From NCBI GenBank assembly GCA_002361735.1, contig DETS01000016.1, positions 1 through 49,696 on the forward strand: a stretch of 49,696 nucleotides of DNA, in the 5' to 3' direction. Below the pieces are notes generated by a model. It did no database searches and was not told the DNA's origin. It saw only the letters and a list, made by a program, of their open reading frames with translations. The translations under genes were made by a program, and so were the position numbers. This document shows, one piece after another, positions 33,136-40,816 of this stretch; the first letter of the stretch is position 1; every line of letters begins with the position of its first letter. The stretch is from Lachnospiraceae bacterium UBA3282 (lineage in GTDB: Bacteria; Bacillota; Clostridia; Lachnospirales; Lachnospiraceae).

Positions 33136-34677
33136 TGTTACCACATTCGTTGCCACTTCCTCCCGAAACCGCACATCATGCTCCACAAAGAGAAGCGTCG
33201 GCTCATATGCCAAAAGCAGCTTTTCAATCTGCATCCGCGAAAAAATGTCGATATAGTTGAGTGGTTCGTCCCAGATATAGAGGTGGGCGGGCGTCAGCAG
33301 ACTTGCCGCCAAAAGCACCTTTTTCTTCTGCCCTTCGGAGTAATCTTCCATGTTTTTTGCAAACTGCACCCGTTCAAAGTCAAGCTGCCGTAAAATAGCG
33401 CAGAACAGGCTGTAATCCAGATTCCGCTTTTTACAGAAATCCGGGATACCGCCTTTCAGAAACGAGGTGTCCTGATTCACATAGGAGATCGTCAGCCCCG
33501 AGGCAGTCTCGCAGACACCGTTTTCCAAGACGGGCATCGTGGAAGGAGCATATGCGGCGTCAGTTGTTTTGGAGGCGGCTTTTTGCAGGATCATCTTGAT
33601 CAGGGATGATTTTCCGCAGCCGTTTTCCCCGTGCAGTGCCACCCGCTCACCCTGATGGATGGAAAAAGTCAGCCCGGTAAAGACGGGATGTTCTGCGCCT
33701 GTATACTGCAAACTGTAGTCTCTGATGTCCACCAGCCTGTCCTTGTGGTGGGAGAGGGGCATCAGCTTTAAATCTACGGGCTGTTCCAGATCCTGCAAAA
33801 GACCTTCCTTTTCCTCGATTTCATGGTCGATCCTTTTGGACATCTGTGTTACCCGGCTTTGCATCTTTTTGGTCTTTGCGCCGATATAAGGTCTCATGCC
33901 CTTTCCACGATCATGTTCCCTAACGGGATCGAAACCGATTTTGGTGCGTTCGCTTTTATCTGCCCATTCTGCGGTTCGTCTTGCGGCCTGTTTCAGTCTT
34001 CCGATTTCTTTCAAATGTTTTTCGTTTTCCGCCATCACGAATTGGTCTTTTCGCTGCTTGTTTTCCCACCAGACAGAGAAATTGCCGCTCTGTACTTCAA
34101 TGCTCTGCCTGTTTAGCACCAGTACATGATCGATACAGGCGTCCAAAAGATCCCTGTCATGGGACACCAAAATAAATCCTTTTTTAGAGGAAAGATATGC
34201 TTTTACACATTCTCTGGCTGCCTGATCGAGATGATTTGTCGGTTCGTCGATCAGCAGAAAATCATTTTCGCCGGAAAACAGAACAGCCAGTAACAGTTTG
34301 GTCTGCTCGCCGAAACTCAGGGTCCCGAACGGGCGGTAGAGAATATCCGCATCCTCATGGAGCTGTGCCAGTTCGCAGATAACCCGCCATTCTTCACATC
34401 CTGTCTTTAATTCTTCTAGAAAGGCGGAGGCGGAAAGTTCCTTTTGCGCTTCTGTGACGATGTATGGGAAGTAATCAAAGGCGGCGTTTGTGGTAATGGA
34501 GCCGCGGTAGGCATAGTCCCCCGTCAAAAGGCGCAGGAAGGTGGTCTTGCCTTTCCCGTTTCGCCCGATAAAACCTAATTTCCAGTCGGTGTCGATGGAA
34601 AAGGAAACGTTCTCGAAAATGTTGTCGAAACTTCCCTCATAACAAAATGTCAGATCGTTGACCAGTATTTGTGACAT
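33130..34677 (-). CDS. ABC-F ribosome protection protein, Lsa-type
   Basis: A 515-residue protein with two ATPase domains and no membrane segment. Domain 1: Walker A GRNGKGKTT, signature LSFGEQTK, Walker B LLIDEPTNHLD. A long charged linker (about 190-295, KQRKDQFVMAENEKHLKEIGR) follows. Domain 2: GENGCGKSS, YSEGQKKK, YIWDEPLNYID. It is closest in pattern to Lsa proteins, which displace lincosamides, pleuromutilins and streptogramin A from the ribosome. The drug range here is an inference. ATG 34677 is chosen because AAGGGAG (34686-34692) is 8 bases upstream; GTG 34686 overlaps that site. It is preceded by an attenuator leader (see 34696-34989). Confidence 0.92.
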   Translation of the reverse strand: MSQILVNDLTFCYEGSFDNIFENVSFSIDTDWKLGFIGRNGKGKTTFLRLLTGDYAYRGSITTNAAFDYFPYIVTEAQKELSASAFLEELKTGCEEWRVICELAQLHEDADILYRPFGTLSFGEQTKLLLAVLFSGENDFLLIDEPTNHLDQAARECVKAYLSSKKGFILVSHDRDLLDACIDHVLVLNRQSIEVQSGNFSVWWENKQRKDQFVMAENEKHLKEIGRLKQAARRTAEWADKSERTKIGFDPVREHDRGKGMRPYIGAKTKKMQSRVTQMSKRIDHEIEEKEGLLQDLEQPVDLKLMPLSHHKDRLVDIRDYSLQYTGAEHPVFTGLTFSIHQGERVALHGENGCGKSSLIKMILQKAASKTTDAAYAPSTMPVLENGVCETASGLTISYVNQDTSFLKGGIPDFCKKRNLDYSLFCAILRQLDFERVQFAKNMEDYSEGQKKKVLLAASLLTPAHLYIWDEPLNYIDIFSRMQIEKLLLAYEPTLLFVEHDVRFREEVATNVVTL

Positions 34678-34695
34678 AAGCAACACTCCCTTCGC

Positions 34696-34729
34696 AAATA
34701 AAAAAGAACTTTCCGTCGCCGAAAGTTCT
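34696..34729 (-). terminator. Leader terminator upstream of the ABC-F gene
   Basis: On the minus strand AGAACTTTC (34729... read as 9-bp arm 34729-34721) pairs with GAAAGTTCT (34713-34705) around a 7-base GC-rich loop, followed by TTTTTATTT (34704-34696). It ends only 4 bases before the ribosome site of the ABC-F gene, so it would prevent expression unless disrupted. Confidence 0.88.
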
Positions 34730-34840
34730 CATTACATACCCGATTGCCTCTATTGTGTCACAAAGCGGACGATCATTGCTTTCCTTCCTTTTCCTTTCAG
34801 GAGAAAGCAGCGCATACAAAAAGAGAGGCGGCGAGAATAT

Positions 34841-34920
34841 AATCCACTTTTGGCGACACGAAAACAGTACGGAAACCAAAGTCCGTACAGTAAAAACCTT
34901 CATGTAATCAAAAGTAGATT
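34841..34920 (-). promoter_or_regulatory. Leader stem and antiterminator segment of the ABC-F gene
   Basis: AATCTACTTTTG (34920-34909) pairs with CAAAAGTGGATT (34852-34841), 12 bp with one G-U, enclosing hairpin GTACGGA/TCCGTAC. The 3' arm overlaps GTCGCCAAAAGT (34857-34846), which can instead pair with ACTTTCGGCGAC (34726-34715) in the terminator at 11 of 12 positions. The two structures exclude each other. Confidence 0.75.
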
Positions 34921-34930
34921 ATCTTCGCAT
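34919..34930 (-). CDS. Three-codon leader ORF (Met-Arg-Arg-stop)
   Basis: ATG CGA AGA TAA lies about 24 bases after the predicted transcription start. AGAGGGG (34944-34938) is 7 bases upstream, an ideal ribosome site. The stop codon overlaps the first bases of the leader stem's 5' arm, so a ribosome stalled here would unfold that stem. Known ABC-F genes such as vmlR are controlled through short leader ORFs. The role here is inferred from geometry. Confidence 0.7.
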   Translation of the reverse strand: MRR

Positions 34931-34960
34931 CCTTTCACCCCTCTCTTCAAAGATAACGTT

Positions 34961-34989
34961 AGTTTAACACTGCATATTCCCTTTGTCAA
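34961..34989 (-). promoter_or_regulatory. Promoter of the ABC-F leader transcript
   Basis: On the minus strand a perfect TTGACA (34989-34984) and TAAACT (34966-34961) have a 17-base spacer. It gives a leader of about 275 bases before the ABC-F start codon. Confidence 0.85.
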
Positions 34990-35233
34990 ATGAAATTTAT
35001 GTAACAGAAAATTGCTGTCGGCAATTTTGATTCATTACTTTTGTGGGATAGGGAAGAATGTATGATTGCGATATGATCAGAAAAGTTATGAATTGCGGTG
35101 ATTCAACTGTCGGGCGAGTTGCCGCGCAGGATTCCCCTATTGCGTTATGGAAATGGACGAGTGTTTATACTATGATAGAGGAAAGAGCTACAAACTCGGA
35201 ATCGCAGGAAACTGCTCTGACAGGGAGGAAATC
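34990..35233. other. Intergenic region between ABC-F leader and XRE-methyltransferase gene
   Basis: It holds a hairpin AAAATTGC/GCAATTTT (35008-35015/35021-35028) followed by an AT-rich tract. Possible -10 boxes TATACT (35166) and TATGAT (35171) for the rightward gene lack a well-spaced -35. A 62-codon frame at 35058 has no ribosome site and was not called. Confidence 0.5.
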
Positions 35234-36061
35234 ATGGATCAATTAAAGACGGGTGAAGTTATTTATAAAAGACGCAGGGAATTGGAGTTGACGCAGAATC
35301 AGCTTGCGAAGCTGCTTAACATCTCTTTTCAGGCAGTCTCAAAATGGGAGAACGGTACGGCGTATCCCGACATCGAGATGCTTCCGAAACTGGCGGCTGC
35401 CCTGCACACGACGGTGGACGCGCTGCTGGGCTATGAGAGCGTGGTGACGGATTATGATAAACGCTATAATACGGAGGAATATTACTGGGGGCTTACGCCG
35501 AACCGCATTTGCTATGATATTATGAAAATTCTGCCGCCGGTCAAACCTTACCGCGTGTTGGATATCGGCTGCGGAGAAGGCAAGGACGCCGTCTTTTTTG
35601 CCAAATGCGGCTATGCGGTGACTGCTTTTGATATCTCCGAACAAGGAATTGAGAAAGCGAAGAAACTGGCGGAATACAATAAGGCGGAGGTTTCTTTCTT
35701 TAAGGCGGATCTGTTTGATTACCGTCCCGAGGGGGAGTATGACATTATTTTCAGCAGCGGCGTGCTGCATTTTATGCAGGAGAACAGGCGCAAAGAATTG
35801 TGCGACAGCCTGAAAGCGCATACGGCGGACGGCGGCATCAACGCCATGAATGTATTCGTCAAAAAGCCGTTTATCAAACGTGCGCCTGACAGCACGAGGG
35901 ATGAATCCAAGCGGCATCCCTGGTATTCGGGAGAGTTATTCGGCTATTATCATGATTGGCTGTTTCACATCTGCAGGGAGGAAGTCTTTGACTGTAACAG
36001 CGGCGGGAAGCCGCACAAGCATTGTATGGATACGCTGATCGCACAGAAGGTGGGAGAGTAG
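35234..36061 (+). CDS. XRE helix-turn-helix fused to SAM methyltransferase (TehB-like)
   Basis: A 275-residue fusion. Residues about 5-62 are an XRE helix-turn-helix (RRRELELTQNQLAKLLNISF, QAVSKWENG). Residues about 85-270 are a class I methyltransferase with motif I VLDIGCGEGKDA, motif II near TAFDIS, and the TehB-like tail GELFGYYHDWLFHICREEV. TehB-like enzymes methylate oxyanions or thiols; the substrate here is unknown. ATG 35234 has GGGAGG (35221-35226) 7 bases upstream; a longer frame from 35147 lacks one. DNA binding and methylation in one chain suggests a self-regulating detoxification enzyme (inference). Confidence 0.85.
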   Translation: MDQLKTGEVIYKRRRELELTQNQLAKLLNISFQAVSKWENGTAYPDIEMLPKLAAALHTTVDALLGYESVVTDYDKRYNTEEYYWGLTPNRICYDIMKILPPVKPYRVLDIGCGEGKDAVFFAKCGYAVTAFDISEQGIEKAKKLAEYNKAEVSFFKADLFDYRPEGEYDIIFSSGVLHFMQENRRKELCDSLKAHTADGGINAMNVFVKKPFIKRAPDSTRDESKRHPWYSGELFGYYHDWLFHICREEVFDCNSGGKPHKHCMDTLIAQKVGE

Positions 36062-36116
36062 GGGTAAGCATATTACAGATTTTGGATTATGCGTCATAAT
36101 AAGACGGGGGTTTCGC

Positions 36117-36145
36117 TTGCGCTTCGCGGGATATACGGTTATAAT
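36117..36145 (+). promoter_or_regulatory. Promoter of the DUF1801 gene
   Basis: TTGCGC (36117-36122) and TATAAT (36140-36145) have a 17-base spacer, 22 bases before the start codon. Confidence 0.65.
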
Positions 36146-36167
36146 CGGAATGGTGGAGGGAAGTGCA

Positions 36168-36494
36168 ATGAAAGAAATAGAAGAATATATGGAAAAATTT
36201 CCTGCGGAGATAATCAATATGTTCAATCAGATTAGACAAATCATTTTTGACAGCATTGCTTGTGAACCGGAGGAGGTGTTATGGGCAAAATTGCCGAGTT
36301 ATTGTGTTGGTAAATCTTTCGTGCGGCTGATACCATTCAAAGATCATATCAACATTGAGGCAAATGCCGCTGTTTTTCACAAAGAAGAACTGGCAGGTTA
36401 TAAGTTTACTCCCAAAGGGATGCTACAAATCTATTTGAGACAGGAGATACCGTCCGAAATTTTGAAACAGATATTTGCAGAAACTTTGGGGTGA
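36168..36494 (+). CDS. DUF1801 / YdhG-like protein
   Basis: A 108-residue soluble protein with the family layout: YMEKFPAEIINMFNQIRQII at the N-terminus, EEVLWAKLPSYCVGKSFVRLIPFKDHI (in parts EEVLWAKLPSY, VRLIPFKDHI) in the centre, and FTPKGMLQIYLRQEIP near the end. Members form a YdhG-like alpha/beta fold; their function is not settled. ATG 36168 is used because GGTGGAGGGAA is just upstream and a promoter ends at 36145, after the alternative start 36117. Confidence 0.8.
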   Translation: MKEIEEYMEKFPAEIINMFNQIRQIIFDSIACEPEEVLWAKLPSYCVGKSFVRLIPFKDHINIEANAAVFHKEELAGYKFTPKGMLQIYLRQEIPSEILKQIFAETLG

Positions 36495-36556
36495 TACTCA
36501 GAAAATGGCATTGTTATACTGAAAACAATAAAATGTGACCGTTAGGAGACAAAGCT

Positions 36557-37288
36557 ATGCCAAGTTCAATCAACAACTACCGAAACCTCATGGATCAACC
36601 CTGGGGAAAAATGTTCTACGACGTACTGTTTCGGCAGCTTGCTTTACCCGAAGATCATCCTCTTGACATTCTTGATTTCGGGGCAGGATTTTGTGTGACT
36701 GCCAGCCATTACGCACCCTTTCATCATGTGATCGCGATAGAGCCGAGTGAAGAAATGATTGACTTGAAATGGGAGGATCATTGTAATAAATATACCTGTA
36801 TTCATGGTGGAATCGAGGAAGTAAAAAAGCTAAACATTGCGGCATTTGACCTTATCATCTGCCACAATGTTTTAGAATATGTTCCTGACAAAGAGCGGAT
36901 ATTGACAGAACTTGCAGGCGTGCTGAAAAAGGGCGGTAGACTCTCTATCGTCAAGCATAATCTTGCCGGGCGAATCCTTGCGAGTGCAGTCTTTTCCGAT
37001 GATCCGCAAGCGGCGCTTGGCTTACTGGAAGACGGTGATAACGAAAACAATATGTTTGGCAGGCGAGATACCTACAGCACGGAATATCTGGTTGAACAGG
37101 CAGGGAAACTGGGTCTGACGCTGGAAGAACGTTTCGGACTTCGTACATTTTTTGCCTTATCCTCGAACAATGATATAAAATATGAAAAAGAATGGTATGA
37201 CAATATGCTTGCATTGGAAATGAAAACCTGTTATCTTGAGGAGTATAAAAATATCGCTTTTTTTAATCATCTTATTTTTAAAAAATAG
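36557..37288 (+). CDS. Class I SAM-dependent methyltransferase
   Basis: A 243-residue enzyme. Motif I is ILDFGAGFCVTASHYA (about 39-54); the acidic residue ending beta-2 is in VIAIEPSEEMI; motif IV is FDLIICHNVLEYVPD; then VLKKGGRLSIVKHN. The pattern is of the SmtA/CmoM-like group, but the substrate is not determinable. TTAGGAGAC lies upstream of the ATG. A TATACT flanked by ATTGTT/AACAAT (36510-36529) lies about 40 bases upstream and may be a controlled promoter. Confidence 0.88.
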   Translation: MPSSINNYRNLMDQPWGKMFYDVLFRQLALPEDHPLDILDFGAGFCVTASHYAPFHHVIAIEPSEEMIDLKWEDHCNKYTCIHGGIEEVKKLNIAAFDLIICHNVLEYVPDKERILTELAGVLKKGGRLSIVKHNLAGRILASAVFSDDPQAALGLLEDGDNENNMFGRRDTYSTEYLVEQAGKLGLTLEERFGLRTFFALSSNNDIKYEKEWYDNMLALEMKTCYLEEYKNIAFFNHLIFKK

Positions 37289-37306
37289 CTTAGAATGGAG
37301 GCACTT

Positions 37307-37636
37307 ATGATTCTGAATTTTGAAAAAATCGAAGAACAGGTCATCCCCAATTTCAAAGGCGGAGAGAAGCAGTTTCGCACCCACATGTACACGGACGAGG
37401 TATGTAAGATTATGCGGGGTTCTTTAGAGCCGGGAGCGACCATCGGCGTACATACGCATGAGACGAACAGCGAGATCATTTTCATGCTGAAGGGAACGGG
37501 CATCGTGTTATACGACGATACCAGAGAGACCCTGCCTGCGGGGAGCTGCCATTACTGCCCGAAGGGACACAGTCACAGCCTGCGCAATGAGAGTGACGAG
37601 GTAATCGAGTTTTACGCGGCCGTACCGGAGCAGTAG
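37307..37636 (+). CDS. Cupin-domain protein
   Basis: A 109-residue single-domain cupin. Motif 1 is GVHTHETNSEIIFMLKGTG with metal ligands H, H and E. Motif 2 is CHYCPKGHSHSLRN with the fourth His. It is probably a metal-dependent sugar-binding or isomerase-like protein; the ligand is unknown. ATG 37307 has TGGAGG 5 bases upstream, whereas ATG 37295 overlaps that site. It follows the methyltransferase gene by 18 bases and may share its transcript. Confidence 0.85.
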   Translation: MILNFEKIEEQVIPNFKGGEKQFRTHMYTDEVCKIMRGSLEPGATIGVHTHETNSEIIFMLKGTGIVLYDDTRETLPAGSCHYCPKGHSHSLRNESDEVIEFYAAVPEQ

Positions 37637-37641
37637 AAAAT

Positions 37642-37675
37642 TGCGGGGATTTATCTCCCTAGAGATACCCCCGCA
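37642..37675. terminator. Possible bidirectional terminator between convergent genes
   Basis: TGCGGGG (37642-37648) pairs with CCCCGCA (37669-37675), with an inner TATCTC/GAGATA stem. It contains the stop codon of the leftward helical gene. The flanking T-runs are short (ATTTTC on the minus strand). Confidence 0.5.
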
Positions 37676-38093
37676 TATCCTGCGCCAATTTTTCTTCCAG
37701 ATCGATCAGGCGCTTCGTAATGTCTTTTGCTTTTTCTTCGGCGGCTCTGTATTGGTTCAGATAGCGGCTGAGAGATTTCACGCCCATGTTGCAGCCGTCC
37801 GTCATCAGGTCGGCAATGGTCTGATCTGACTCGTTCATCACCAGCTTTACGTTGGTTTTCATCCACGACATGCCCTTCGCCATGGGGTTCGGCTCCTTGC
37901 CGTCGTCATGGTAAGTCTCCAGAAGCACTTGAATGTCGTCCTTTAATTTCTCGTGTTTTTCCTTGCAGTCGGAAAGGCATTTCTGCAGTTTCTCGTCATG
38001 TACATAATCGAAAACGTCGTCGATGGAGGCGACGCCCATTTTGATTCCCGCGTCACATTCCCGTAGCAGTTTTATGGTATCCGATTCAATCAT
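37659..38093 (-). CDS. Small helical-bundle protein, paralogue of 1654-2085
   Basis: A 144-residue helical protein aligned throughout with the gene at 1654: IKMGVASIDDVFDYV versus QMGMTAIDTILDKI, LMTDGCNMGVKSLSRYLNQ versus MMIQGSNRGITGMWKSLKH, and a common LIDLEEK...GYL end. It has no signal peptide, and the fold is probably a ferritin-like four-helix bundle. ATG 38093 has AAGGAG 11 bases upstream; GTG 38105 directly abuts that site. Function unknown; two copies in 36 kb suggest a small expanded family. Confidence 0.75.
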   Translation of the reverse strand: MIESDTIKLLRECDAGIKMGVASIDDVFDYVHDEKLQKCLSDCKEKHEKLKDDIQVLLETYHDDGKEPNPMAKGMSWMKTNVKLVMNESDQTIADLMTDGCNMGVKSLSRYLNQYRAAEEKAKDITKRLIDLEEKLAQDMRGYL

Positions 38094-38202
38094 GGTGGTT
38101 TTCACTCCTTTTTGATTATGATAAAAGAGTATTCCCTGTTCACTGAAAGATATTCTTTCAGATTTCCTGTGGACAGGTGAGCTTGTCCGCGAATATTTTC
38201 AA

Positions 38203-38232
38203 TTGCAATAGTCGGGGGTTATGAAGTATAAT
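38203..38232 (+). promoter_or_regulatory. Promoter of the MATE transporter gene
   Basis: TTGCAA (38203-38208) and a perfect TATAAT (38227-38232) have an 18-base spacer, about 45 bases before the start codon. Confidence 0.65.
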
Positions 38233-38276
38233 TTTAGTATTGTTTACCATAAAAATACAGACAGGAGCAGCAATGC

Positions 38277-39659
38277 ATGAAAATCATGACACGGAAGAAT
38301 GCGTCGGTGGACCTTTTGAACGGTCCCATTTTGAAGTCTATGCTCACTTTTGCGATTCCGATTCTCTTTTCGGGTATTTTTCAGCAGCTCTATAATACCA
38401 TGGACACAGTGATCATCGGTCATACGCTGGGGGATGAGGCGCTGGCGGCAATGGGTGCGGCGGCAGCGATTTTTGACCTGCTGACGGGGTTTGCGCTGGG
38501 CATCGGGACCGGACTGGCGATCGTGACAGCCAGAAGCTTCGGCAGCGGTGACGACGAGCAGTTAAAGCGTTCTGTGGCGGCTTCTCTGGTGATTGGGGTC
38601 TGTGTGACGGCTGTGATCACCATAGGAGTGCAGTTTATTCTTTATCCTTTTCTGGAAGTGCTGCATACACCGTCGGAGATCATCGGTGAATCCTATGCTT
38701 ATATTTCTACGATTACGCTGTTTATCGGGGTCATGTTTGCCTATAATCTGTGCGCGGGGCTGCTGCGCGCCATAGGAAACAGTGTGATGCCGCTTGTTTT
38801 TTTGATTTTATCTTCGCTTCTCAATATCATGTTAGATCTGGTTTTTATCACACAGTTACATATGGGCGTGCGCGGCGCGGCGGTGGCGACGGTGATCGCG
38901 CAGGCGATATCGGTGGCAGCCTGTCTGTTCTATATCGGGAAACGTGCTAAAATTCTGATTCCGCAGAGGAAGCACTTTGTCTGGGATAAGGAGTTATATC
39001 AGGAGATGCTGGCGCAGGGCTTTGCCATGGCACTTATGAGCAGTATTGTCAATGCGGGATCGGCGGTATTGCAATCCGGTATCAACGGTCTGGGATATCT
39101 CGTAATCGCAGGGCATGTGGCAGCCAGAAAACTGTTTTCCTTCCTGATGATGCCCTATATGGCGGTCAGTCAGACGCTCAGTACTTTTGTGGCACAAAAC
39201 TACGGTGCGGGGCAGATGGGACGGATCCGCAGGTCGGTAAAGTATTCTTATCTGTGCGGCGCGGTATTGACGGCGGTAATCACTTTATTTACCCTGCCTC
39301 TTGCACCCTGGATGGTACGACTTCTCTCAGGCTCTGCGGAAACCGTGGTCATAGAAAACGGCGCACTGTATCTGCGGGTGGTGGCACCCTGCCTGATGAT
39401 TCTTGCACTGTTGAATCCCTCGAGGTTTGCCCTGCAGAGCATCGGCAACAAGATTCTGCCCATCGTTTCCAGCGTAATAGAATTGATCGGGAAATATCTG
39501 TTTGTGCTGTTTTTGATTCCGCGCTTTCAGTATATGGCGGTGATTTTTTGCGAGCCGGTGATCTGGCTTTTTATGGATATAGAGCTTTTGTGGGCATTCT
39601 GGAGAAATCCCAAAGTGCTTGCGGGGAAGCAGGAGGAGAAACAGGAAGTAAAAGTATGA
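38277..39659 (+). CDS. MATE-family multidrug efflux transporter
   Basis: A 460-residue antiporter with 12 predicted membrane segments in two related halves. The first half opens with GPILKSMLTFAIPILFSGIFQQLYNTMDTVIIG (seen as FAIPILFSG and LYNTMDTVIIG). The repeat appears near residue 240 (QEMLAQGFAMALMSSIVNAGS). It exports organic cations or drugs using a Na+ or proton gradient. ACAGGAG lies upstream of ATG 38277. Its stop overlaps the next start by ATGA, coupling it to the chromate-transporter pair. Confidence 0.93.
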   Translation: MKIMTRKNASVDLLNGPILKSMLTFAIPILFSGIFQQLYNTMDTVIIGHTLGDEALAAMGAAAAIFDLLTGFALGIGTGLAIVTARSFGSGDDEQLKRSVAASLVIGVCVTAVITIGVQFILYPFLEVLHTPSEIIGESYAYISTITLFIGVMFAYNLCAGLLRAIGNSVMPLVFLILSSLLNIMLDLVFITQLHMGVRGAAVATVIAQAISVAACLFYIGKRAKILIPQRKHFVWDKELYQEMLAQGFAMALMSSIVNAGSAVLQSGINGLGYLVIAGHVAARKLFSFLMMPYMAVSQTLSTFVAQNYGAGQMGRIRRSVKYSYLCGAVLTAVITLFTLPLAPWMVRLLSGSAETVVIENGALYLRVVAPCLMILALLNPSRFALQSIGNKILPIVSSVIELIGKYLFVLFLIPRFQYMAVIFCEPVIWLFMDIELLWAFWRNPKVLAGKQEEKQEVKV

Positions 39660-40231
39660 ATCTATTATTAGAACTGTTCGTGACATTTGCAAAAATCGGT
39701 ATGTTTACATTTGGCGGCGGATATGCAATGATTCCGCTTATTGAGCACGAGTGCGTTGATAAAAAGCATTGGATTACAACGGATGGCTTAATGGAAATCA
39801 CCGTAATTGCTGAATCAACCCCCGGACCGGTAGCGGTAAACTGTGCTACCTATACGGGTTATAAAAAGGCGGGTATCAAGGGGGCTGTTATTGCTACTAT
39901 CGGAATGGTTGTTCCGTCATTTCTGGTGATTATTTTCATATCATCTTTTATGGAAAGCCTCTTAAAATATGATATTGTCGTAAAAATATTTAAAGGGATT
40001 CATGTAGCAGTCGGATTTTTGATTATGCAGGCAGGGATTACTTTGGTAAAAAAGATGTTGAGAAAAACATCGCATAAATATGTCAGTATGGGATTTGTGG
40101 TGGTCTTTTTTGCAGTGGCAATGTTGTTGAATATCTTACAGATTCATCTATCCATAATTTATTTGATTATTGTTTCCGGTTTTCTTGGATTTTGTATTTA
40201 TAATGCGGTTGATAAGAGGATGAAAAATTGA
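39656..40231 (+). CDS. Chromate transporter family protein, first half (short-chain CHR)
   Basis: A 191-residue membrane protein with about 5-6 segments. CHR-family motifs are FVTFAKIGMFTFGGGYAMIP near the N-terminus and VIAESTPGPVAVNCATYTGY (about 45-65). Such single-domain CHR proteins occur in adjacent pairs and probably act as heterodimers to move an anion. The ATG overlaps the MATE stop; the longer open frame upstream is only an overlap with that gene. Confidence 0.9.
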   Translation: MNLLLELFVTFAKIGMFTFGGGYAMIPLIEHECVDKKHWITTDGLMEITVIAESTPGPVAVNCATYTGYKKAGIKGAVIATIGMVVPSFLVIIFISSFMESLLKYDIVVKIFKGIHVAVGFLIMQAGITLVKKMLRKTSHKYVSMGFVVVFFAVAMLLNILQIHLSIIYLIIVSGFLGFCIYNAVDKRMKN

Positions 40232-40785
40232 TATACATAGAGCTTTTCGTGGAATTTCTGAAAATAGGGTTATTTTCCTTTGGCGGTGCATATGGTGCGA
40301 TTCCAATCATTCAAGACGTTGTTTTACAAAAAGAATGGATGGACCATGATATGTTTTATAATATGATCGCTATTAGTGAATCTACTCCGGGACCAATTAT
40401 GGTAAATGCGGCAACCTATATTGGCAATATGCAGGCAGGATTCTTTGGAGCATTGGTGGCAACTTCAGGGGTAGTTTTGCCGGCGTTTGTTATTATATTG
40501 CTGATCATTGCCTTGTTTCAAAAACTGTTAAAAAATGATAAAGTACAAATGATTTTAAAAGGCATTGAATCCTGTATTATAGGTGTTATCATTGCAACCG
40601 GTATGTATATGCTGATTTCCGGCATATTGGTGATTGATGAAAAACACTTTATTGATCATGATTCATTGATGATTCTAATGATATTGATCATTGTATCAAT
40701 TGCCTATTTTAAGAAAAAAAGGAAAACCATTTCGCCCATTGCATTGATTATCATTTCAGCCGTCTTTGGGGGGATTCTATTTTAG
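40228..40785 (+). CDS. Chromate transporter family protein, second half
   Basis: A 185-residue partner of the preceding gene. Motifs are FLKIGLFSFGGAYGAIPII and AISESTPGPIMVNAATYIGN. It starts at TTG (40228), overlapping the previous stop by four bases, with AGAGGA 7 bases upstream. Membrane segments match the partner. Substrates of paired CHR proteins in anaerobes are not established. Confidence 0.9.
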   Translation: MIYIELFVEFLKIGLFSFGGAYGAIPIIQDVVLQKEWMDHDMFYNMIAISESTPGPIMVNAATYIGNMQAGFFGALVATSGVVLPAFVIILLIIALFQKLLKNDKVQMILKGIESCIIGVIIATGMYMLISGILVIDEKHFIDHDSLMILMILIIVSIAYFKKKRKTISPIALIIISAVFGGILF

Positions 40786-40816
40786 AAAACAAATTAAAAA
40801 GGAGTGACGATTCGAT

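Noticed and set aside
34637..34903. 88-codon frame across the ABC-F leader
   Set aside because: It crosses the terminator and runs into the ABC-F start with no good ribosome site of its own; the three-codon ORF at 34930-34919 fits the leader better.
39254..39655. N-terminal extension of the first chromate transporter gene
   Set aside because: It only overlaps the MATE gene; the ATG at 39656 coupled to the MATE stop gives the normal CHR protein length.
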